Below are positions 13,528-18,819 of a stretch of DNA of 18,819 nt, piece after piece. The DNA is taken from the NCBI GenBank assembly GCA_963627995.1, contig CAVGCV010000031.1, positions 1 to 18,819 of the forward strand. Direction: 5' to 3'. Numbering within the stretch: the stretch's first letter is position 1; every line of letters starts with the position of its first letter. The position numbers were made by a program, and so were the translations under genes. The notes below the pieces were generated by a model. That model was not told where the DNA came from and ran no database searches. It saw nothing but the letters and a program-made list of their open reading frames with translations. This DNA comes from UBA3839 sp963627995. Its GTDB lineage: Bacteria > Bacteroidota > Bacteroidia > Bacteroidales > Bacteroidaceae.

Positions 13528-14155
13528 ACTTGTTACAAGTTTCATCGACCAGCTTCAACGCGTTTTCAGTGACAACGAGTACATTTGCGTTCATCACCTT
13601 GTAAGTATTGAGCGCAGATGCCGTCATCACTTCAACCCTCTGGATGTTGCGAGCCGACAAATATACGTTTTTATTAACATCTGGCAAAACAAGGAGCAGC
13701 TTCTTCCCCTCAATTTTAAGGTTATTTTGCATCTTCGCAAACTCCTTGGTCTTGGGAGCCTCGAAATTGAAGTCTTCAACTACGACAATCGCATTCTGCT
13801 GTGCCTTGTAGGAGAGCGCGCTCTTGCGGGCGAGGCTCTTCACCTTCTTGTTGAGCTTGAACCAATAGTCGCGCGGACGAGGGCCGAACACACGGCCGCC
13901 GCCACGGAGGAGAGGCGACTTGATGTCGCCGCGACGCGCGCCGCCGCCGCCTTTCTGGCGGATGAGCTTACGCGTGGAGCCCGTGATTTCGCTTCTCTCT
14001 TTCGACTTGTGCGTGCCCTGGCGCTGCGCTGCGAGGTACTGCTTTACGGCAAGATAGATGACGTGGTCGTTCGGCTCAATCCCGAAGATTGCATCGTTCA
14101 ATTCAACCTTCTTTCCAGTATCTTCTCCTTTAATGTTATAAACTGAAACTTCCAT
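13526..14155 (-). CDS. rplD: 50S ribosomal protein L4 (uL4)
   Basis: L4 reaches the exit tunnel through a long loop and, in E. coli, represses the S10 operon. It has 209 residues (201 in E. coli). The tunnel loop spans about 50-95 and contains RQKGGGGARRGDIKSPLLRGGGRVFGPRPRDY. The C-terminal globular half ends TENALKLVDETCNK. I chose the start MEVSVYN at 14155; an in-frame upstream ATG at 14188 would overlap rplC by 34 bases and add residues without family support. With this start the rplC stop and rplD start share one base (TAATG), suggesting translational coupling. Confidence 0.97.
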   Translation of the reverse strand: MEVSVYNIKGEDTGKKVELNDAIFGIEPNDHVIYLAVKQYLAAQRQGTHKSKERSEITGSTRKLIRQKGGGGARRGDIKSPLLRGGGRVFGPRPRDYWFKLNKKVKSLARKSALSYKAQQNAIVVVEDFNFEAPKTKEFAKMQNNLKIEGKKLLLVLPDVNKNVYLSARNIQRVEVMTASALNTYKVMNANVLVVTENALKLVDETCNK

Positions 14156-14769
14156 TACTTCTTGATTGTTACGATTGAACCTTTGCACCCAGGCACGGAG
14201 CCCTTCAAGAGAAGGAGGTTGTGCTCTGGAATCACTTTAATCACCTGAAGGTTGTGGGTCGTCACCTGTGCGTTGCCCATTTGGCCGGCCATGCGCAGGT
14301 TCTTGAACACGCGCGACGGCGTGGCGCACGCGCCGATCGAACCCGGCTTGCGGGCGCGGTCGTCCTGTCCGTGCGTGCTTTGGCCGACACCGCCGAAATG
14401 GTGTCTCTTTACCACGCCCGCGAAACCCCTACCCTTCGAGGTTCCGACTACATCCACATAAGGCGCGTCGTTGAAAAGCTCAACGGTAATCACGTCACCG
14501 AGGTTGTACTCCTCATCAAATGTGAACTCGGCCAAGTGTCTCTTCGGTGTCGTACCAGCCTTCGCGAAGTGTCCCTTCATGGGCTTCGTCGTGTTCTTCT
14601 CCTTGGCTTCCTGGAAGCCAATCTGAACAGCAGCGTAGCCGTCCTTCTCGACAGTCTTCAGCTGGGTTACAACACAAGGACCTACTTCGATAACAGTGCA
14701 TGGAAGATTCTTTCCATCGGCACTGAAAACGGATGTCATTCCGATTTTCTTTCCTAATAATCCTGGCAT
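14155..14769 (-). CDS. rplC: 50S ribosomal protein L3 (uL3)
   Basis: L3 is an early assembly protein whose loop reaches close to the peptidyl-transferase centre. It has 204 residues (209 in E. coli). Signatures are MPGLLGKKIGMTSVF at the start, GTSKGRGFAGVVKRHHFGG near 108-126, and RKPGSIGACATPSRVFKNLRMAGQMG near 141-166, the central extension. The glutamine of the GSIGQ motif, methylated in E. coli L3, is replaced by Ala here, as I recall for other Bacteroidales. The gene lies 37 bp after rpsJ and overlaps rplD by one base. Confidence 0.98.
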   Translation of the reverse strand: MPGLLGKKIGMTSVFSADGKNLPCTVIEVGPCVVTQLKTVEKDGYAAVQIGFQEAKEKNTTKPMKGHFAKAGTTPKRHLAEFTFDEEYNLGDVITVELFNDAPYVDVVGTSKGRGFAGVVKRHHFGGVGQSTHGQDDRARKPGSIGACATPSRVFKNLRMAGQMGNAQVTTHNLQVIKVIPEHNLLLLKGSVPGCKGSIVTIKK

Positions 14770-14806
14770 TTCAAATTGATTTTAATAATTCTCTAAAAGT
14801 TCTGTC

Positions 14807-15112
14807 CTACACCTTAATCTCAACCTCCACGCCGCTCGGCAGCTCCAGCTTCATCAGCGCGTCGATGGTCTTCGGCGTCGCACTGTAGATGTCAATCAGG
14901 CGCTTGTGGGTGTTGAGCTCAAACTGCTCACGGCTCTTCTTGTTCACGAACGTGCTCCGGTTCACAGTGAAGATGCGCTTGTGGGTCGGGAGGGGGATAG
15001 GGCCGCTAACGATAGCGTCCGTAGCCTTTACCGTCTTCACGATTTTCTCAGCCGACTTGTCCACCAAGTTGTGGTCGTAAGATTTCAGCTTGATGCGAAT
15101 TTTCTGACTCAT
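14807..15112 (-). CDS. rpsJ: 30S ribosomal protein S10 (uS10)
   Basis: S10 is in the head of the small subunit and doubles as NusE in transcription antitermination, where it binds NusB and NusG. It has 101 residues (103 in E. coli). The start IRIKLKSYDHNLVDKSAEKI, the loop GPIPLPTHKRIFTVNRSTFVNKKSREQFE (about 37-65) and THKRLIDIYSATPKTIDALMKLELPSGVEVEIKV are diagnostic. It opens the S10 cluster after a 96-bp gap from fusA which contains a marked hairpin. The upstream sequence is A-rich and lacks a Shine-Dalgarno. Confidence 0.98.
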   Translation of the reverse strand: MSQKIRIKLKSYDHNLVDKSAEKIVKTVKATDAIVSGPIPLPTHKRIFTVNRSTFVNKKSREQFELNTHKRLIDIYSATPKTIDALMKLELPSGVEVEIKV

Positions 15113-15148
15113 TTTCTTTTTTGATTGATTGTTTGGTTTCTAATTGGC

Positions 15149-15198
15149 TGGGCTGGAACGCCGGTTAAGAGTCATTCGCTAACCAGCGATCCAGTCCA
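15149..15198 (-). promoter_or_regulatory. Long imperfect hairpin in the fusA-rpsJ gap
   Basis: On the minus strand a long hairpin forms. An inner 9-bp stem pairs 15180-15188 with 15159-15167 (one wobble), and a 12-nt loop separates its arms. A 2x2 internal loop follows, then four further pairs (15191-15194 with 15153-15156), a mismatch, and three closing pairs (15196-15198 with 15149-15151). It occupies the middle of the gap, about 36 nt before rpsJ, and no T-run follows it, so it is not an intrinsic terminator. The S10 operon leader is where L4 acts in E. coli, so a regulatory or RNA-processing role is plausible but not shown. Confidence 0.5.
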
Positions 15199-15208
15199 AC
15201 TGTGTTGT

Positions 15209-17326
15209 TTATACGAGGTCCACACGGCCGCCCTGTTCCTGCAGCACAGCCTTGGCGATGGAGCTGCTGACGGGGGCGTGGTGGTCATACTGCATGGAGC
15301 TGGTCGCACGGCCCGAGGTAATCGTACGGAGCGTGGTCACATAGCCGAACATCTCCGCCAGCGGCACCATCGCCTTCACGATGCGCGCGCCCGAGCGGGC
15401 GTTGTCCATGCCTTCCACCTGTCCGCGACGCTTGTTCAAGTCGCCAATCACGTCGCCCATGTTCTCCTCGGGGGTAACCACCTCGAGCTTCATGATGGGC
15501 TCCATCAGCACGGGCTTGGCCTGGGCGCAAGCGTTCTTGTATGCCTGCAGGGCCGCAATCTCGAACGAGAGCTGGTCGGAGTCCACGGGGTGGAACGAGC
15601 CGTCCAGCAGCTCCACCTTCATGCTGTCCATCGGGTAGCCGCCGAGCACGCCGTTCTTCATGGCGTTCTGGAAGCCCTTCTGCACCGAGGGGATGAACTC
15701 CTTGGGGATGTTGCCGCCCTTGACCAAGTCCACGAACTGCAAGCCGCCCTCCGTGTAGTCTTCATCGACGGGGCCGACATTGACGATGATGTCCGCGAAC
15801 TTTCCGCGTCCGCCCGACTGCTTCTTGTATACCTCGCGGAGGTTCACCGTCTTGGTGATGGCCTCCTTGTAGTTCACCTGCGGCTTGCCCTGGTTGCACT
15901 CCACCTTGAACTCGCGCTTCAGGCGGTCGATGATGATGTCGAGGTGGAGCTCACCCATGCCCGAGATGACCGTCTGGCCGCTCTGCTCGTCCGTGCGGAC
16001 CGTGAACGTCGGGTCCTCCTCGGCGAGCTTCGCCAGTCCGTTCGACAGCTTGTCGAGGTCTTTCTGCGTCTTAGGCTCGACGGCGATACCAATCACGGGG
16101 TCGGGGAAGTCCATCGACTCCAGCACGATGGGGGCGCTCTCGTCGCACAGCGTGTCGCCCGTGTGGATGTCCTTCAGGCCGACGACAGCGCCGATGTCTC
16201 CCGCCGAAATCACGTCCACGGGGTTCTGGTGGTTGGAGTGCATCTGGAACAGGCGGCTCACGCGCTCCTTCTTGCCCGAGCGGGTGTTGTAGACGTAGGA
16301 GCCGGCCTCCACCTTGCCCGAGTAAACGCGGATGAACGTCAGGCGGCCCACATAGGGGTCGGTCGCAATCTTGAAGGCAAGCGCCGACGTCTTGTCGTCC
16401 TCGTCCGGCTTGCGGTCTTCCTCCTCCTTGGTGCTGGGGTTCGTGCCCACAACGTTCGGCGTGTCAAGCGGCGAGGGGAGGAACGCGCACACATAGTCGA
16501 GCAGCGTCTGGACGCCCTTGTTCTTGAACGAAGAGCCGCAGAGCATCGGGGTGACAGCCATCGAGACCGTCCCCGCGCGCAGCGCGCGGATAATCTCCTC
16601 CTCCGTAATGGTCGAGGGGTCGTCGAAGAACTTCTCCATCAGCGCGTCGTCGAACTCGGCGACCGTCTCCAGCATCTTGCCGCGCCACTCCTCGGCCTCG
16701 GCCTGGAGGTCGGCGGGGATGGGCTCAACGGAATACTCCGCGCCCATCGTCTCGTCGTGCCACAGGATGGCCTGCATCTTCACGAGGTCGACAACGCCCT
16801 TGAACTTCTCCTCCGCGCCGATGGGAATCACCACCGGAACGGCGTTCGCGCCAAGCACTTCCTTCATCTGGCGGACTACCTCGAAGAAGTCGGCGCCGGA
16901 GCGGTCCATCTTGTTCACGTAGCCGATGCGCGGCACGTTGTACTTGTCGGCCTGGCGCCACACCGTCTCCGACTGGGGCTGCACGCCGCCCACAGCACAG
17001 TAGGTGGCGACGGCGCCGTCGAGGACGCGGAGCGAGCGCTCCACCTCGGCCGTGAAGTCCACGTGTCCCGGAGTGTCAATCAGGTTGATTTTATATTGGT
17101 CGCCCGCATAGTTCCAAAAGCACGTCGTGGCCGCCGAAGTAATCGTGATGCCACGCTCCTGCTCCTGGGCCATCCAGTCCATCGTCGCAGCGCCATCGTG
17201 CACCTCGCCAATCTTGTGCGTCTTGCCCGTGTAGAACAGGATGCGCTCGGAGGTCGTCGTCTTGCCCGCGTCGATGTGCGCCATGATGCCGATGTTGCGA
17301 GTCAAATGCAAATCACGTTTTGCCAT
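15209..17326 (-). CDS. fusA: Translation elongation factor G
   Basis: EF-G is the GTPase that drives translocation and, with RRF, ribosome recycling. It has 705 residues (704 in E. coli). The GTPase domain shows the P-loop AHIDAGKT at 16-23, the switch-1 RGITITSAATT, DTPGH at 84-88 and NKMD at 138-141. Domain II, domain III (FTVRTDEQSGQTVISGMGELHLDII), domain IV (SGGRGKFADI onward) and domain V (MEPIMKLEVVTPEENMGDVIGDLNKRRGQ) follow in order. All GTPase motifs are intact, so it is a canonical EF-G. Bacteroides also carry a second, divergent EF-G elsewhere; this str-operon copy should be the housekeeping one. It lies 24 bp after rpsG. Confidence 0.99.
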   Translation of the reverse strand: MAKRDLHLTRNIGIMAHIDAGKTTTSERILFYTGKTHKIGEVHDGAATMDWMAQEQERGITITSAATTCFWNYAGDQYKINLIDTPGHVDFTAEVERSLRVLDGAVATYCAVGGVQPQSETVWRQADKYNVPRIGYVNKMDRSGADFFEVVRQMKEVLGANAVPVVIPIGAEEKFKGVVDLVKMQAILWHDETMGAEYSVEPIPADLQAEAEEWRGKMLETVAEFDDALMEKFFDDPSTITEEEIIRALRAGTVSMAVTPMLCGSSFKNKGVQTLLDYVCAFLPSPLDTPNVVGTNPSTKEEEDRKPDEDDKTSALAFKIATDPYVGRLTFIRVYSGKVEAGSYVYNTRSGKKERVSRLFQMHSNHQNPVDVISAGDIGAVVGLKDIHTGDTLCDESAPIVLESMDFPDPVIGIAVEPKTQKDLDKLSNGLAKLAEEDPTFTVRTDEQSGQTVISGMGELHLDIIIDRLKREFKVECNQGKPQVNYKEAITKTVNLREVYKKQSGGRGKFADIIVNVGPVDEDYTEGGLQFVDLVKGGNIPKEFIPSVQKGFQNAMKNGVLGGYPMDSMKVELLDGSFHPVDSDQLSFEIAALQAYKNACAQAKPVLMEPIMKLEVVTPEENMGDVIGDLNKRRGQVEGMDNARSGARIVKAMVPLAEMFGYVTTLRTITSGRATSSMQYDHHAPVSSSIAKAVLQEQGGRVDLV

Positions 17327-17350
17327 AAGTCCTATGTGTTTTACCCTTTT

Positions 17351-17827
17351 TTAGAATCTGAAATGAGCGAATGCGCGGTTAGCCTCGGCCATGCGGTGCA
17401 TGTCCTCCTTGCGCTTGAACGCGCCGCCCTGCTGGTTGAAGGCGTCCATGATTTCGGCCGAGAGCTTCTCGGCCATGCTCTTGCCCGCGCGCTTGCGTGC
17501 GAACATGATCATGTTCTTCATCGAGATGGCCTCCTTGCGGTCCGCACGGATCTCCGTGGGAACCTGGAAAGTCGCGCCACCGATGCGGCGGCTCTTCACC
17601 TCCACCTGGGGCGTGATGTTCTCAAGGGCTTTCTTCCAAATTTCGAGCGACGACTTCTCCTCGTTCTTCATCTTGTTCTCCACGATGCCGAGCGCATTGT
17701 AGAAGATGGAATAGGCGATGCTCTTCTTGCCATCGTACATCAGGTTATTGACGAACTTAGTAACCCTCACGTCACCATAAACGGGATCCGGCAGAATCAC
17801 GCGCTTCTTCGGTTTAGCTTTTCTCAT
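17351..17827 (-). CDS. rpsG: 30S ribosomal protein S7 (uS7)
   Basis: S7 nucleates folding of the 16S 3' domain and lies near the E site; in E. coli it represses its own translation. It has 158 residues (about 156-179 in E. coli strains). The start MRKAKPKKRVILPDPVYGD, the helix FVNNLMYDGKKSIAYSIFYNAL, and the motifs VKSRRIGGATFQVP and FARKRAGKSMAEKLSAEIMDAFNQQGGAFKRKEDMHRMAEANRAFAHFR are diagnostic. The gene follows rpsL after 176 bp, the widest gap in the operon, at the site where E. coli S7 binds its mRNA. Confidence 0.98.
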   Translation of the reverse strand: MRKAKPKKRVILPDPVYGDVRVTKFVNNLMYDGKKSIAYSIFYNALGIVENKMKNEEKSSLEIWKKALENITPQVEVKSRRIGGATFQVPTEIRADRKEAISMKNMIMFARKRAGKSMAEKLSAEIMDAFNQQGGAFKRKEDMHRMAEANRAFAHFRF

Positions 17828-18003
17828 TTGTTTGTTTACTTTATTTCAGTCTGTGTGTGGCTGCAAATCCTTGCGTTTCCTTCAACCCTCCCTCCGGAGT
17901 GTTTACTCAACCATGCTGTTAGCCTTCCAACAAACTAAACGTTGTTTTAATAAAACTTCTTTCTGCTTTTTGTCTGCGTAAGAAATGGAAGCCAGGGCGC
18001 GGA
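17828..18003 (-). promoter_or_regulatory. Long rpsL-rpsG intercistronic region
   Basis: This 176-bp spacer has no supported gene. It contains a small hairpin at 17917-17932 (six pairs, one wobble, 4-nt loop), a short A/T hairpin at 17943-17955, and a purine-rich stretch near 17885-17900. I see no full TAnnTTTG promoter box. In E. coli the rpsL-rpsG spacer is the binding target of S7 for feedback repression, so this gap may hold an equivalent element. That is inference from position only. Confidence 0.35.
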
Positions 18004-18387
18004 CTACTTCTTGCCCGCCTTCGGACGCTTGGCACCGTACTTCGAGCGGCGCTGCGTGCGGCTTGCGACGCCCGCCGTGTCCAGCGCGCCACGGATGATG
18101 TGGTAGCGCACACCCGGCAGGTCCTTCACGCGGCCGCCGCGCACCAGCACGATGGAGTGCTCCTGCAGGTTGTGACCTTCTCCCGGAATGTAAGAGTTCA
18201 CTTCCTTCTTGTTTGTCAAACGCACGCGGGCCACTTTTCTCATGGCCGAGTTAGGCTTCTTAGGGGTTGTGGTGTAGACGCGAACACAAACACCGCGACG
18301 CTGAGGGCATGAGTCCAAAGCAGGTGACTTGCTCTTATCTACCAGCACTTTTCTTCCTTTTCTTACTAATTGCTGAATAGTAGGCAT
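18004..18387 (-). CDS. rpsL: 30S ribosomal protein S12 (uS12)
   Basis: S12 lies at the decoding centre and affects accuracy. It has 127 residues (124 in E. coli). The start MPTIQQLVRKGRK, CPQRRGVCVRVYTTTPKKPNSAMRKVARVRLTN (about 27-59) and the GEGHNLQEHSIVLVRGGRVKDLPGVRYH block (69-96) are diagnostic. K43, K88 and P91, sites of streptomycin-resistance changes in other bacteria, are wild type, and D89, the beta-methylthiolation site, is present. It is the first gene of the operon, preceded by a leader of about 250 nt. The last 50 nt before the ATG are A-rich, without a Shine-Dalgarno. Confidence 0.99.
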   Translation of the reverse strand: MPTIQQLVRKGRKVLVDKSKSPALDSCPQRRGVCVRVYTTTPKKPNSAMRKVARVRLTNKKEVNSYIPGEGHNLQEHSIVLVRGGRVKDLPGVRYHIIRGALDTAGVASRTQRRSKYGAKRPKAGKK

Positions 18388-18640
18388 TTTGATTTGTTTT
18401 TATTGATTATTTTGTTCTTATTACGATTCATAACCTGCAGGGCGCAGAGCCTCGGCCAGCGAGGGGTGCGCCTTTCTTCTGGAGTAGAAACTTCAGTCCG
18501 GCGCAGCCTCTCGTGCCGCCGGCTTACTGCGCCGCCACATGGTGCAATCTCCGCACCGCCCTGTGGGTGGCCGCATTCGTCTCCGCCGTCCCTTTTCGCC
18601 TCCAGGGAGACACCGGAAAAGGGACAAAAATCCAAAAAGC
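18388..18640 (-). promoter_or_regulatory. Structured 5' leader of the rpsL operon
   Basis: If transcription starts just after the promoter box at 18645-18652, the untranslated leader is about 250 nt. Four inverted repeats occur on the minus strand in order: H1, a perfect 10-bp stem (18616-18625 with 18588-18597); H2, 5 bp plus 5 bp (18562-18566 with 18535-18539 enclosing 18553-18557 with 18541-18545); H3, a 7-bp stem (18527-18533 with 18500-18506); H4, 6 bp plus 5 bp (18467-18472 with 18441-18446 enclosing 18460-18464 with 18450-18454). H3 and H4 share the same arm sequence and can exchange partners. The region 18388-18440 is A-rich and unpaired. No protein gene is supported in it. Confidence 0.55.
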
Positions 18641-18644
18641 GGTG

Positions 18645-18652
18645 CAAAGGTA
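18645..18652 (-). promoter_or_regulatory. Putative promoter -7 box of the rpsL operon
   Basis: The minus strand reads TACCTTTG, a perfect match to the TAnnTTTG -7 element of Bacteroidota primary-sigma promoters. I do not find a good TTG -33 element at the usual 19-21 bp spacing; the nearest TTTTG is 11 bp upstream. A run of seven A on the minus strand (18695-18689) lies further upstream, where an UP element would be. Transcription would start near 18640. Confidence 0.5.
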
Positions 18653-18819
18653 CGACTTTTCCACAAAACAGCGCATCCCCCTCCCCCGTTTTTTTACTGA
18701 AAACCAAAGAAAAGGAGCAAAACCGCAAAACTTTAAGAATGTTTAACAATGCCGCCGCATAAGGGTAACTGTTCAGCGGTAGGGATAGCTAGTGGCTTTT
18801 ATCCTTGAAGCCCAGCAAA
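18653..18819. other. Upstream intergenic DNA with no supported gene
   Basis: This edge contains a G-rich stretch on the minus strand, two runs of five G separated by one A (18687-18677), adjacent to the A-run noted for the promoter. Short open frames read in from the right edge and stop at about 18790 and 18775 on the minus strand; none is long enough to identify. The stretch 18770-18819 has short interlocking inverted repeats (GGCTT/AAGCC and GGATA/TATCC). I cannot say whether an upstream gene ends here. Confidence 0.4.

Noticed and set aside
14156..14188. Upstream in-frame start for rplD, giving an 11-residue extension
   Set aside because: The extension lies inside rplC coding sequence and has no counterpart in L4. 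The TAATG overlap at 14155 gives the conserved MEVSVYN start.
15125..17938. Plus-strand open frame of 937 codons running opposite fusA and rpsG
   Set aside because: Its His/Arg/Val/Leu-rich translation is what the complement of G/C-ending codons gives. It resembles no family and lies opposite two unmistakable genes.
17919..18113. Minus-strand 64-codon frame overlapping the end of rpsL
   Set aside because: It is out of frame with rpsL, arginine/serine-rich, and resembles no known protein; it arises from the shifted reading of rpsL.
18493..18576. Possible 27-codon upstream ORF in the rpsL leader on the minus strand (starts MRPPTGRCGDC)
   Set aside because: No Shine-Dalgarno, GC-rich and fully inside paired RNA segments; no sign of selection as a leader peptide is visible. 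Ribosome profiling could revive it.

Overview
The window is a single, uninterrupted ribosomal-protein mega-operon. Every convincing gene is on the minus strand, so transcription runs from high to low coordinates. In transcription order: rpsL, rpsG, fusA (str cluster); rpsJ, rplC, rplD, rplW, rplB, rpsS, rplV, rpsC, rplP, rpmC, rpsQ (S10 cluster); rplN, rplX, rplE, rpsN, rpsH, rplF, rplR, rpsE, rpmD, rplO, secY (spc cluster); map, infA, rpmJ, rpsM, rpsK, rpsD, rpoA, rplQ (alpha cluster). That is 33 intact coding genes: 29 ribosomal proteins, EF-G, IF-1, SecY, methionine aminopeptidase and the RNA polymerase alpha subunit. I saw no frameshift, truncation, insertion sequence, tRNA, rRNA or CRISPR array.

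The organism is a member of the Bacteroidota, most likely order Bacteroidales (Bacteroides/Prevotella-like). The protein sequences read like Bacteroidales orthologues, notably IF-1, RpoA, L22 and L29. The map-infA-rpmJ block sits between secY and rpsM. Most start codons are preceded by A/T-rich sequence with no Shine-Dalgarno motif, and the rpsL upstream region carries a perfect TAnnTTTG box, the -7 element of Bacteroidota primary-sigma promoters. The GC content looks moderately high for the order (estimated by eye, not computed).

Layout by region. 18653-18819: upstream DNA with no supported gene. 18645-18652: putative promoter. 18388-18640: a leader of about 250 nt rich in inverted repeats. 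18004-249: the genes, mostly 2-40 bp apart, with two one-base TAATG overlaps (rplC/rplD and rplX/rplE). The gaps that stand out are rpsL-rpsG (176 bp), rpsK-rpsD (100 bp), fusA-rpsJ (96 bp) and rpsN-rpsH (67 bp). The fusA-rpsJ and rpsK-rpsD gaps carry convincing RNA hairpins; the rpsN-rpsH gap carries only a small one and the rpsL-rpsG gap only weak ones. Several gaps sit where ribosomal-protein autoregulation is known in other bacteria: S7 acts between rpsL and rpsG in E. coli, L4 acts at the S10 leader, and S4 regulates its own synthesis. A strong intrinsic terminator at 190-226 closes the operon after rplQ, and a second terminator-like hairpin lies at 6-50.

The genes build both ribosomal subunits, supply translation factors (EF-G, IF-1), the N-terminal Met-processing enzyme, the SecYEG channel subunit and the RNAP alpha subunit. 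This is core housekeeping DNA and I found no new protein system. The points worth a second look are RNA-level: the bistable-looking rpsL leader, the rpsJ and rpsD leader structures, a few strong Shine-Dalgarno sequences in a lineage that mostly does without them, and the complete loss of zinc ligands in L36.
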